Source: Pontixanthobacter aquaemixtae (lineage in GTDB: Bacteria; Pseudomonadota; Alphaproteobacteria; Sphingomonadales; Sphingomonadaceae). Taken from it: a stretch of DNA of 64,000 bases. Below, in pieces: positions 34,670 through 42,991 of this stretch; position 1 is the stretch's first letter, and the number at the start of each line of letters is the position of its first letter. The notes beneath the pieces were generated by a model. The model was given only the letters and a program-made list of their open reading frames with translations, was not told where the DNA came from and ran no database searches. The DNA lies in the NCBI RefSeq assembly GCF_009827395.1, contig NZ_WTYX01000001.1:1245722-1309721 (forward strand). The letters run 5' to 3'. Both the position numbers and the translations under genes were made by a program.

Positions 34670-35734
34670 TTATTCCCCATATCCATAATAAGAGCCGAAA
34701 TTCCGGCCGCTTGGACTGAAATGCGCTGCGTTGAGCAGCAGTTTGATATCCGGGCAGGCCGAAAGAAGCTGGCAGGCGTCCTCCAGCGCGCTTTGGCCGG
34801 TCTTGTCCGCCCGCGCGACGAGCACCGCTTGTCCGACATGCTTGGCAAGCTCTGCCGCTGGCGATGCCGCCAGAGCAGGCGGAGAATCGAAAATTACCAT
34901 CCGGTTGGGCGCGCCCATTGTCAGGCGGTCGAGCACCTGTGCGGTCCGGTCGCTGGCCAGATATTCGCTGTCAGCGGTCGTCTGGTTGCCGGCGGGCAAG
35001 ACCCACAGACCCGGAATGTCGGTGCCCAGCACAAGATCTTCCGGCTGAACCGTGTCGTCCGCGAGGCAATCCATGAAGCCTGGCCCCTTGGGCAGGCCCA
35101 ATGTCGAGAGGATCGATGGCTTGGCGAAATCGCCATCGACAAGCACAACTTCGCTGTCACGCTCCGCCGCCATTGCGATGGCCAGATTGGTTGCGCAGAA
35201 GGTTTTGCCTTCACCCGGATGCGGGGAACAAATCAGCACGCGCCGCGAACGGGCGGTGTTCTTTGCCCGGGCCGCCTGCAGGATCTGCCGCTTCACAATG
35301 CGGAATTCCTCGATCAGCCCGGTCACCGCGCCTTCTGGCACGATAATACCCTGTTCGCGCAGATGCTCGCGGTCGATTGCGTGCTTCTTGCCGGTCAGCG
35401 CGACTGCGCTGAATTCGGGCTCAATCACGATTTCACGCGAAGCCGCCGGGACCGGCAGGTTTGCGTCAGACTGCGGTTCATATTCACTCGGAATGCGCGG
35501 CTTTGGTTCGGCTGTTTGCGCTTCTTCGACAGTCGCCGCAGGTTTCTCTGCGTCTTTCTTCCGATCAGAGTCTTTGACCCGCACCTTGGCGCGCTTCATT
35601 TCGCGTTCTGGCAGCTTGCCCTTGATCGGAGCCGCCTTGAACGGATCGAAGCCGAAAGCGCCGCTGGCCCGTTCGAGCAGCGAGCTTTCTTCGTCACCGT
35701 CTTTGGGAAGCGGGATGTTCTTATGCTCAGTCAT
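34670..35734 (-). CDS. XrtA-associated tyrosine autokinase (CpsD/CapB-like)
   Basis: A 354-residue BY-kinase. A charged, low-complexity N-terminal third precedes the kinase domain with Walker A SPHPGEGKTFCATNLA (about 172-178), Walker A' VVLVDGDFAKPS and Walker B MVIFDSPPAL. The C-terminus ends in a short tyrosine cluster, SYYGYGE, the likely autophosphorylation tail. Such kinases control polymer length together with the chain-length protein. The ATG at 35734 has AGGAG 6 nt upstream; an in-frame ATG at 35752 would overlap the upstream gene. Confidence 0.92.
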   Translation of the reverse strand: MTEHKNIPLPKDGDEESSLLERASGAFGFDPFKAAPIKGKLPEREMKRAKVRVKDSDRKKDAEKPAATVEEAQTAEPKPRIPSEYEPQSDANLPVPAASREIVIEPEFSAVALTGKKHAIDREHLREQGIIVPEGAVTGLIEEFRIVKRQILQAARAKNTARSRRVLICSPHPGEGKTFCATNLAIAMAAERDSEVVLVDGDFAKPSILSTLGLPKGPGFMDCLADDTVQPEDLVLGTDIPGLWVLPAGNQTTADSEYLASDRTAQVLDRLTMGAPNRMVIFDSPPALAASPAAELAKHVGQAVLVARADKTGQSALEDACQLLSACPDIKLLLNAAHFSPSGRNFGSYYGYGE

Positions 35735-35744
35735 ATCCCGCTCC

Positions 35745-37265
35745 TCACGCAACCATTCCGCGCTGGAGGAATTCGACCGCCAGCAGAACTACACACAATC
35801 CGGCCAAGCCCGCGCTTCCGGCGTAAAACATCTTCATCCGCTTCGTCCGCAGAGCGCGCGCTGTGTCGGTCATTGTCGTCGAAATCGCGCCGAGAACCGG
35901 CAGATCGAGCGCCCGTTCGAGCTTTCCGGTTGTGGCGAAAGTCGATCGCAATTGACCCACTGCGAAAGCGGAACCTACGCCAGCGGCGATCCCCGCAATC
36001 AGAACACCAATCAGCAGCAAAGGCCGGTTGGGTGCAGAGGGGGTTTGCGGCGTGCTGGGCGGGTCGATCACTTCGAATTTGAACGAGCTGCTCTGGTTTT
36101 CCACCTGACCGCGCAGTTTCATTTCCTCGCGGTCCTGAAGCAGCTCGTCATATTTGTCTTTGAGCACTTCATAGTCGCGGCTGATCCGGCTAGCTTCGGC
36201 AGCAACCGCCGGATTGTTCGCCTGGCTTGCCAGCAATCCTGACAATTCTGACTGCAACCCGGCCTGACGCGCGGCCAGCGCCTGCACATTGGCCTGACGC
36301 TCTGCCTTTATCGCTATCAGCGAACTGTAGGCGGGGTTTGGAGTCCCCACCGTTGCCGGATTTTCATTCGCTGCTTGGGTCCGCAAAAGGGCAATTTGTT
36401 TGTTGATCGCGATCACATCAGGGTGATTTCCCGTCTTGCCGCTAGCCTGCATTGTCGCGAGTTGCGACTGCGCGTTGGCGAGCGCTTGGCGAGCACCGCC
36501 GGCTGCGCCTGCAGTGACCAGCGTGCGCGGCGTGCCCGCAAGCTGACCATTGATCTGGGCGAGCGCGCTTTGTGCAGCGGCCAGATCGGCCTCTACATCG
36601 CGCAAATCGGAACGAAGCAGTTGGCGTTTTTCGCTCAATGTGCCGGTGCCGCCGATCAAATCGGGATTTTCCGCTTCGAATGCGAGGCGGCGTTGCTCGG
36701 CTTCTTCCAGTTCGCGTTTGCGCTCTTCCAGCTGCTGGTCGAGGAATACGATCGATTCGGCCACATCACCGCGGCTGCCGGCGATGTTTTCCTCGCGGAA
36801 AATGTCGATCAGTTTCTGGACAACGCTTTGTGCCAGAACAGAGTTTTCACCGTCCGAAAGATCGCTCTGGCCAACTTCGGCCTTGATCTCGAACAGATTG
36901 TCTTCTTCGCTCTTGACCGTCACCTTCTTGGTCAGGCTCTCGATCGCGTTTTCCATGTCGCGCGGCGTCTGGACATTGTCGCCGAGCTTGGTCGATCGGA
37001 TAACTTTCTCGAGGTTTACTTTACTCGCTAGCGTTTGGCGCACGCGCGCAATGTCGCGTTCGCCAGCACCCTTTACGTCGACGATCTTGTCGAGGACGTC
37101 ATCGAGCTGGACATAAATGCGCGCCTCCGATTCGTAGGAGTTGGGGATCATCGCGACCACCAACCAGCCCAGAACGCTCACGCCCCATGCGACACCAAGC
37201 GCCAACCAGCGCCGGTGCCAGACCGAGAAAAGCGCTGCGCGCAGATCTTCAAATACTTCGTTCAT
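35745..37265 (-). CDS. XrtA-associated chain-length determinant protein (Wzz-like)
   Basis: A 506-residue inner-membrane polysaccharide co-polymerase. One helix near the N-terminus (about 22-40) and two hydrophobic segments toward the C-terminus (about 415-435 and 475-497) flank a long periplasmic part. That part contains extended coiled coil (LDQQLEERKRELEEAEQRRLAFEAENPDL and later heptads). A proline-rich stretch, IDPPSTPQTPSAPNRP, precedes the second membrane segment, as in Wzz proteins. It is followed by its partner autokinase 10 nt downstream. Confidence 0.92.
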   Translation of the reverse strand: MNEVFEDLRAALFSVWHRRWLALGVAWGVSVLGWLVVAMIPNSYESEARIYVQLDDVLDKIVDVKGAGERDIARVRQTLASKVNLEKVIRSTKLGDNVQTPRDMENAIESLTKKVTVKSEEDNLFEIKAEVGQSDLSDGENSVLAQSVVQKLIDIFREENIAGSRGDVAESIVFLDQQLEERKRELEEAEQRRLAFEAENPDLIGGTGTLSEKRQLLRSDLRDVEADLAAAQSALAQINGQLAGTPRTLVTAGAAGGARQALANAQSQLATMQASGKTGNHPDVIAINKQIALLRTQAANENPATVGTPNPAYSSLIAIKAERQANVQALAARQAGLQSELSGLLASQANNPAVAAEASRISRDYEVLKDKYDELLQDREEMKLRGQVENQSSSFKFEVIDPPSTPQTPSAPNRPLLLIGVLIAGIAAGVGSAFAVGQLRSTFATTGKLERALDLPVLGAISTTMTDTARALRTKRMKMFYAGSAGLAGLCVVLLAVEFLQRGMVA

Positions 37266-37281
37266 GCTGTTTGCCGATCCC

Positions 37282-37926
37282 TCAGAACATGCTTTCCGGA
37301 ATGATGATCACATCGCCCGGCTGGAGGAGAACATTCGCGCGGCTGTCACCTTTCTTGAGAAGGTCGCTGAGACGCAGCTTGTATTCGGTCTGGCGGCCCG
37401 TGTTCCGGCTCTTGCGGATCAGTTTCGCGCGGTTGCCCGCGGCAAATTCGGACAGGCCGCCCACTGCAATCATCGCGTCGAGCAGCGTCATATTTGCGCG
37501 GTAAGGGATCGAAGCCGGTTTTTCGGTCGCGCCGATGATGCGGACCTGCTGGCTATATTCGCCATAGGGCTTGGTCACGATAACCGAGACCAGCGGCTCT
37601 TCGATATATTGCGAAAGCTGGAGGCGGATATCCTGCGCCAGCATCGTCGGCGTTTTGCCCGCGGCGGGCATATCGGTAACCAGCGGTGTGGTCAGGCGGC
37701 CATCGGGGCGAACCTGTATTTTTTCCGCGCCCAGTTCCGGATTGCGCCAGACATGGATCGTCAATTCGTCATTGGCGCCGATAATGTAATCCTCGCTGGC
37801 CGGAGCCTGCGAAGTCACAAAGGTTGCTTGCGGAAGCTCTGCACCACCTCCGGCAGCACAACCCGAAAGGGTCAATGCAGCCAAGGCTGTACCGGCGAGC
37901 AGTTTCGTGAACTTAATATTGGGCAT
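37282..37926 (-). CDS. XrtA-associated polysaccharide export lipoprotein (Wza-like)
   Basis: A 214-residue exported protein with a lipoprotein signal ending in LTLSGC. The Poly_export domain shows YIIGANDELTIHVWRNPELG (about 47-66), VRPDGRLTTPLVTDMPAAGKT, and a SLBB-like region, VRIIGATEKPASIPYRANMTLLDAMIAVGGL, ending in LQPGDVIIIPES. It is shorter than E. coli Wza (about 380) and lacks its membrane-spanning C-terminal helix, as usual for this family. It is the first gene of the operon, with AAGGA 9 nt upstream of ATG 37926. Confidence 0.92.
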   Translation of the reverse strand: MPNIKFTKLLAGTALAALTLSGCAAGGGAELPQATFVTSQAPASEDYIIGANDELTIHVWRNPELGAEKIQVRPDGRLTTPLVTDMPAAGKTPTMLAQDIRLQLSQYIEEPLVSVIVTKPYGEYSQQVRIIGATEKPASIPYRANMTLLDAMIAVGGLSEFAAGNRAKLIRKSRNTGRQTEYKLRLSDLLKKGDSRANVLLQPGDVIIIPESMF

Positions 37927-38131
37927 CGATGCGCATCCTTGCCGTTGAGCGGGCTTTTCAGCGCAAGATCGGAGCTACCGCCCTTACACTACCCGCAGGT
38001 ATGAAGGTGGCTTCTCGTAGAAAAGGGTGAACATACCGTTAGCCTTTTTGCGTTTACGGCTGTTTAGGATGTTGCAGTCCCAAAGCGGGACACATTGGTT
38101 TCAAACGTTAATTCGCCGATTCAGGCGTGAA
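37927..38131. promoter_or_regulatory. upstream control region of the XrtA operon
   Basis: This 205-bp gap separates the decarboxylase stop from the export gene. It contains a perfect dyad GTCCC-AAAGC-GGGAC (38077-38091) that has no T-run, and, on the minus strand, two direct copies of TAAAC spaced 10 bp apart just downstream. Both could be regulator sites for the ten-gene operon. No reliable -35/-10 pair or sigma-54 box can be assigned by eye. Confidence 0.45.
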
Positions 38132-39358
38132 TTACACCAGAATCTCGCGGGCAGCGCCCTGCCCGAGGAAGTCCGCTGGAGACGCGGTTGCCCCATATGC
38201 ACCCGCGCAAAAAATTACGACCAAATCACCGACTTCGGCCCTTGGAAAATGCGCTTTATCGGCCAAACGGTCGAGCGGAGTGCACAAACAGCCGACAATG
38301 TTAACTTCTTCGCTGGGTTCAGAATCATACTTCGTCGCAATCGCTGACGGGTAATTCCGCCTGACGACAGTTCCGAAATTGCCAGACGCAGCAAGTTGGT
38401 GATGCAATCCCCCGTCAGTAACCAGAAAAGTCGAGCCGTGGCTTTCCTTACGATCGACAATTTCAGTCAGATAGATTCCGGCCTCGCCCACAAGATAACG
38501 GCCCAGCTCTATGCACAAATCGGTGTCGGCCAGATTCGCCGGCAGGTTGGAAAAACGCTTGTCCAGTGCGGCGCCTATCGCCGCGATATCGACCGGTTCA
38601 TCTCCGTGGAAATAGGGGATCCCCAAGCCGCCGCCCATATTGAGCTTTGGCAATGGCTGCCCGATTTCCGACGCAAGCTGGTCCGCCAGGTCGATCACAT
38701 TGGCCTGCGCTTCGATAATGGCCTCTGCACTCAGCGCCTGACTGCCGGTGAAGATATGCAAGCCGCGCCATTCAGCGCCCGCCGCGATGATTTCCTTGGC
38801 CAATGCGGGAACGCGCGCCTGATCAATCCCGAACTGCTTGGCCCCGCCGCCCATCTTCATACCCGAACCACGCAGCTCGAAATCGGGATTTACCCGTATC
38901 GCCATGCGCGGAACCGCACCGATCCTTTCGCCGATAGCCAAAGCGCGGCGCGCTTCGTTTTCTGATTCGAGATTGAGCGTCACGCCGGCGCGCAGCGCGG
39001 CTTCCAGTTCTTCATTGCGCTTGCCCGGGCCAGCGAAACTGATCGCTCTCGGATCGAGACCGGCAGCCTGCGCCATCGCCAGTTCGCCGCCCGATGCAAT
39101 ATCGAAGCCGTCCACCAATCCCGCCATATGCTTTAGCAGCGGCGCGAAGGGGTTTGCCTTTATGGCATAGTTGATTTTCAGCCGATCGGGCATGGTGGCG
39201 CGCAGATCACCGACGCGCTTGGTCAAATGCTCGCGCGAATAAACAAACAAAGGCGTTGCCCCGCCCTGCTCCACCAAATCGCGCGCGGTATGGCCCGCAA
39301 CGGCGATCTGTCCGTCCTTGCTTTGGTAACCGGCAGGAATTGGTCCGACTGGCTTCAT
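38132..39358 (-). CDS. XrtA-associated PLP-dependent decarboxylase
   Basis: A 408-residue fold-III PLP enzyme of the ornithine/lysine/diaminopimelate decarboxylase type. The PLP lysine is in INYAIKANPFAPLLKHM (K67), followed by FDIASGGELAMAQAAG, ISFAGPGKRNEEL, RVNPDFELRGSGMKMGGG, LHIFTGSQ, LNMGGGLGIPYF and the dimer-interface Cys region VGCLCTPLDRLAD. It fits the decarboxylase family confined to exosortase-A loci; the substrate is unknown. The start overlaps the ligase stop (ATGA at 39355-39358), indicating coupling to the acyl-CoA ligase. Confidence 0.92.
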   Translation of the reverse strand: MKPVGPIPAGYQSKDGQIAVAGHTARDLVEQGGATPLFVYSREHLTKRVGDLRATMPDRLKINYAIKANPFAPLLKHMAGLVDGFDIASGGELAMAQAAGLDPRAISFAGPGKRNEELEAALRAGVTLNLESENEARRALAIGERIGAVPRMAIRVNPDFELRGSGMKMGGGAKQFGIDQARVPALAKEIIAAGAEWRGLHIFTGSQALSAEAIIEAQANVIDLADQLASEIGQPLPKLNMGGGLGIPYFHGDEPVDIAAIGAALDKRFSNLPANLADTDLCIELGRYLVGEAGIYLTEIVDRKESHGSTFLVTDGGLHHQLAASGNFGTVVRRNYPSAIATKYDSEPSEEVNIVGCLCTPLDRLADKAHFPRAEVGDLVVIFCAGAYGATASPADFLGQGAAREILV

Positions 39359-40893
39359 GTGCCCAGCTCCCCCAGAATCTCTTTCGCAATGGCCGTCCGG
39401 TCGAGCTTACCGTTCGGATTGAGCGGCATCACTTTGCGCCAATGGATAACATGCGGCTGCATGAAATTGGGAAGTTCCTTCGCCAACGCCTTGGGAAGGT
39501 GGTCTTTCGGATCTTCCACGCCGGGCGCGGCGCGCACGACCAGATGGATCGCATGACCCAGCCGATCATCGGCAACACCCAGCGCAACGGCCTCTGCAAC
39601 CAGATCAGTGGCGCGCGCGGCGTCTTCGATCTCTTGCGGGCTGATCCGGTTGCCCGCGCTCTTGATCATCGCATCGCGCCGTCCGACGAAATACAGCAAG
39701 CCGTCCGCATCGCGTTTGACCCTGTCTCCCGACCAGACCGCGACCCCGCCATAGTGCGAAGCGCCGGGCGCAGGCTTGAAGCGTACTGCAGTCCGCTCCG
39801 GGTCCTGCCAATAGCCTTGGGCGACAAGCGGCCCGCAATGGACCAATTCGCCTTCCTCTCCCGGTTCAGCGACATCGCCATCATCATCGATCACCATAAT
39901 CTCTGCAAACGGGATGGCTTTGCCCATCGATGTCGGGTGGGTTGCGACCAGATCGGGATCAAGATAGGTCGAACGGAACGCCTCTGTCAGTCCGTACATC
40001 GGAAACAGTCGCGCTTGCGGAAAGATACCGCGCAATCCCTCGACCAGTTCTTCCGTCAATGCGCCGCCACTATTGGTCAAACGGCGCAGCGGTGCACTGG
40101 ATTCGGCAGGCCAATCAAGCTCAGTCAATTGCACCCATAGCGGGGGGACGGCAGCCAGCGTTGTCACACCATATTTCGCGCAGGCCCGCGCAACATCGCG
40201 CGGAAAAAGATAATCAAGCGGTACAACGCAGCCGCCGGCATACCAGCTGCTCAAGAGCTGGTTCTGCCCGTAATCGAATGACAGCGGAAGCACGCCAAGC
40301 GTCACATCATCGGATTCCATGCCCAGATATTGCGCCACGCTGACCGCGCCGAGCCATAGATTGGCATGGCTGAGCATCACGCCCTTGGGCCGACCGGTAG
40401 AGCCGCTTGTGTATAGAATGGCGCACAATTCATCGGTCTGGCGCTGCGAAGGCGGCAGCGGCGCGGAAACATCGTCCAAAGCGTCCAGCACTTCGTTTTC
40501 GTCTAGCGCTTTGCAGGCCGCGGGCAGATCGCCAGACTCAAGCGATTCCAGCCGTGCTTTGGTCCCCAGCAACAAAACTGCCCCGCTATCGGCGAGGATA
40601 TGGGCGGCCTGCGTGTGTTTGAGCAGCGGGTTAATCGGCACATGGACCAAACCCGCCCGCGCCGCAGCCAGCGGCATCAAGCAGGTGAGCTCATTCTTCG
40701 CAGCCCAAGTCGCCACGCGTGCGCCTTCCTGCGGCACGCGATCCCTTAACCATCCACTAAGACGCGCAACACGGTCCCTTAAGTCCTTGAAGCTAAGTGT
40801 CCGGTTGCGCAGGACCAGCGCCGGACTATCATCCGCGCCAATCTCGGCAAGATGATCCAGCGGTTTGGATTCTGGATTGGGCAAACTGGGCAT
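39355..40893 (-). CDS. XrtA-associated acyl-CoA ligase (AMP-forming)
   Basis: A 512-residue adenylate-forming enzyme. Core motifs are the P-loop ILYTSGSTGRPKGVMLSHANL, PMYGLTEAFRST (A5), GELVHCGPLVAQGYW, WSGDRVKRDADGLLYFVGRRDAMIKSAGNRISPQEIE (A7-A8) and LNPNGKLDRTAIAKE near the end with the A10 lysine. It belongs to the ligase family of exosortase-A loci and may load an acyl or amino acid onto the acyl carrier protein encoded across the divergent promoter (inference). The ATG at 40893 has CGGAG 5 nt upstream. Only 27 bp separate it from the divergent GNAT gene. Confidence 0.92.
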   Translation of the reverse strand: MPSLPNPESKPLDHLAEIGADDSPALVLRNRTLSFKDLRDRVARLSGWLRDRVPQEGARVATWAAKNELTCLMPLAAARAGLVHVPINPLLKHTQAAHILADSGAVLLLGTKARLESLESGDLPAACKALDENEVLDALDDVSAPLPPSQRQTDELCAILYTSGSTGRPKGVMLSHANLWLGAVSVAQYLGMESDDVTLGVLPLSFDYGQNQLLSSWYAGGCVVPLDYLFPRDVARACAKYGVTTLAAVPPLWVQLTELDWPAESSAPLRRLTNSGGALTEELVEGLRGIFPQARLFPMYGLTEAFRSTYLDPDLVATHPTSMGKAIPFAEIMVIDDDGDVAEPGEEGELVHCGPLVAQGYWQDPERTAVRFKPAPGASHYGGVAVWSGDRVKRDADGLLYFVGRRDAMIKSAGNRISPQEIEDAARATDLVAEAVALGVADDRLGHAIHLVVRAAPGVEDPKDHLPKALAKELPNFMQPHVIHWRKVMPLNPNGKLDRTAIAKEILGELGT

Positions 40894-40920
40894 TGAAGCT
40901 CCGGCAAAGGGATACGGCAA

Positions 40921-41913
40921 TTGGTGTTGAGCGTCAGCTATCACGACACGGTTAACGTTCTGCAAGGGGTGATTGAAAAATCATCCGCGCAGGCTGCCAC
41001 GCCGTTTGACCGCTTGGAATGGTTCACGCTCTTGCAGAAATCGGGTGCGCAGCCGTTTATAGCGATTGCCAATGGTTCCGATGAACGGGCGGCCTTGCCG
41101 CTCATTCATAGCGCAGGGCGGCTGGAAGCGCTGACAAACTGGTACAATTTTACCTGGCAGCCGCTCGGTTCAAACGATCCGGCCTTGCTCGAAGCCTTGG
41201 CAGCGGGGCTGAAGACCAAAGCGCACCGTATCGTCCTCTCTCCTCTTCCAGACGAAGATGGAGTTGCCTCGGCCTTGGAAGAGGCCTTTCGCAAGGCCGG
41301 TTGGAACGTGCTGCGCGAACATTGCGATCACAACCACATTCTTCACGTCAACGGGCGTGAATTCGCCGACTATTGGGCGTCGCGGCCGGGAAGGATGCGC
41401 ACGACGCTGAAGCGCAAGGCCAAGAAAGTTGATGTCGAATTGCTCACCCGCTTCGATGCCGCTGCATGGGCCGAATATGAAGGGGTATACGAAAACAGCT
41501 GGAAACCGGAGGAAGGCGACCCCGCTCTGCTGCGCTCATTTGCCGAGCAAGAAGGTGCCGCCGGGCGCATTCGCCTTGCCATCGCCCGCCACGATGGAAA
41601 AGCCGTGGCCGCGCAGTTCTGGACCGTAGAAAACGGTATCGCCTACATCCACAAGCTCTCGCACCTTGAAGAGCATAAGAATCTCTCTGCCGGCACCACG
41701 CTGAGCGCGGCATTGTTCGAACATGTGATGGACACCGACAAGGTCGATCTCATTGATTTCGGAACCGGCAATGATCCTTACAAGCGCGACTGGATGGAGG
41801 TCGACCGGCCGCGCTATCGCTTGGATTGTCTCAATCCCGGCCAAGCTCAGGCGTGGCCTGCCCTCGCAAAGCGAATTATTACCCGGCTTGCACGCGGTGG
41901 CACCGAAAGCTAA
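40921..41913 (+). CDS. FemAB/GNAT-like acyltransferase (second copy in the locus)
   Basis: A 330-residue protein of the GNAT/BcsL-like (CelD) type. Key blocks are TPFDRLEWFTLL, ALPLIHSAGRLEALTNWYNFTWQPL, RPGRMRTTLKRKAKKV, YENSWKPEEGDP, IRLAIARHDGKAVAAQFWTVENGIAYIHKLSHLEEHKNLSAGT and LIDFGTGNDPYKRDWM, the last resembling the FGxGxxxYK-type signature of FemAB relatives. No ATG start exists nearby; TTG 40921 has AAGGG 9 nt upstream and GTG 40924 is the alternative. It leads a plus-strand unit with the acyl carrier protein and two hydrolase-like proteins. Confidence 0.82.
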   Translation: MVLSVSYHDTVNVLQGVIEKSSAQAATPFDRLEWFTLLQKSGAQPFIAIANGSDERAALPLIHSAGRLEALTNWYNFTWQPLGSNDPALLEALAAGLKTKAHRIVLSPLPDEDGVASALEEAFRKAGWNVLREHCDHNHILHVNGREFADYWASRPGRMRTTLKRKAKKVDVELLTRFDAAAWAEYEGVYENSWKPEEGDPALLRSFAEQEGAAGRIRLAIARHDGKAVAAQFWTVENGIAYIHKLSHLEEHKNLSAGTTLSAALFEHVMDTDKVDLIDFGTGNDPYKRDWMEVDRPRYRLDCLNPGQAQAWPALAKRIITRLARGGTES

Positions 41914-41947
41914 GGGCGGCGGCGCACTTGCAGGGGAAAGCACGCAG

Positions 41948-42301
41948 ATGACTGGCGAGCCCGTAACTGACGGTATGGAAAATACACCGGTGGATGCCGC
42001 CACAGATGCTGACGCGAAAGCTGATTGGCTGCCGCCCAGCCGCCACGCGATCGATACCCAGCTGCGTTCGATCCTGTGCGATGTTCTGGGGCTGGACGCT
42101 GACGATGTCGAAAAATTCGACGGAGACACCGGACTGTTCGGGCACCTTCCCGAACTCGATTCCATGGCAGTCGCCGGATTGCTCACCGAAATGGAAGACC
42201 GGTTGCACATCATTATCGAAGATGACGATGTCGATGGCGAAATGCTCGAAACATATGGCGGGCTTCTCGCCTTTGCCGAGGCCAAAGCAATCGAAGGCTG
42301 A
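41948..42301 (+). CDS. acyl carrier protein (XrtA-associated)
   Basis: A 117-residue carrier protein with an extra acidic N-terminus of about 30 residues. The phosphopantetheine attachment site is PELDSMAVAGLLTEME (Ser72), with the preceding helix LRSILCDVLGLDADDVEKFDGDT and a following IIEDDDVDGEMLETYGGLLAF. The ATG at 41948 follows GGGGAAAG; MENTP at 41975 is a possible later start. It is distinct from the housekeeping ACP and would carry the product of the neighbouring ligase (inference). Confidence 0.88.
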   Translation: MTGEPVTDGMENTPVDAATDADAKADWLPPSRHAIDTQLRSILCDVLGLDADDVEKFDGDTGLFGHLPELDSMAVAGLLTEMEDRLHIIIEDDDVDGEMLETYGGLLAFAEAKAIEG

Positions 42302-42304
42302 TCG

Positions 42305-42991
42305 GTGCGAAGCTTTGCACAATGGCCTGCTCCCCTAGCCGCCAAAGGCACTAGCGAAGAGCATGCTCTTGTGTTCAATCAGGGACGCGAAAAGCGCCTA
42401 CTGATCCTTCCCGCATTGTTCGATGAAGCCAACAAGTTGCGGCGACAAACCGTTGAAATAATGCACCGTCTCGACCTGTCTGGGATCGACAGCGTCCTAC
42501 CCGATTTTCCCGGCTGCAATGACAGCATGCAGCCGCTTGAGGCGCAAACGCTGGACAGCTGGCGCGCAGCAACAGCAGCGGCGGCCAAGCATTTCGATGC
42601 GACACATTTGCTTACCATGCGCAGCGGGGCTTTGCTCGCGCCCGATGGCTTGCCCGGATGGCGCTATGCGGCGCATGGCGGCAAACAAATGCTCCGCTCC
42701 ATGCTCCGCGCCCGCACGATCGCGGCACGCGAAGCCGGCCGAGAGGAATCCACGGCTGAGCTGGAGCAAACCGGGCGCAAAGATGGGATTGAACTGGCCG
42801 GTTGGAAAATCGGGCCAGATATGTTTGCCGCCCTTTCCGACGCTGCCACTCCATCGAGTGAAACACTGGCGGATATTCCCCGCGAGGCAGTGCCCGGCGC
42901 AGGGTTGTGGCTCCGCGCCGAGCCTGACGAAGACCCCGAACAGGCCGATGCCATCGCCGCAATCATTGCAATCGGGCTGTCACACGAATGA
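42305..42991 (+). CDS. hydrolase-2-like protein of the exosortase A system
   Basis: A 228-residue protein resembling the exosortase-A-associated hydrolase 2 group (alpha/beta-hydrolase fold) in order and context: LVFNQGREKRLLILPALFDEANKLRRQTVEIMHRLDLSGIDSVLPDFPGCNDS shows the first strands and cap region. The nucleophile elbow is not GxSxG; the equivalent stretch reads LLTMRSGALLA, so a catalytic serine is not evident and the protein may be non-enzymatic. The start is GTG at 42305, 3 nt after the carrier-protein stop. It overlaps the next gene by ATGA. Confidence 0.75.
   Translation: MRSFAQWPAPLAAKGTSEEHALVFNQGREKRLLILPALFDEANKLRRQTVEIMHRLDLSGIDSVLPDFPGCNDSMQPLEAQTLDSWRAATAAAAKHFDATHLLTMRSGALLAPDGLPGWRYAAHGGKQMLRSMLRARTIAAREAGREESTAELEQTGRKDGIELAGWKIGPDMFAALSDAATPSSETLADIPREAVPGAGLWLRAEPDEDPEQADAIAAIIAIGLSHE

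Noticed and set aside
34142-36082. 646-codon open frame on the plus strand
   Set aside because: It is antisense across the outer-membrane barrel, autokinase and chain-length genes, is rich in R, C and H as typical of antisense translation, and has no family resemblance.
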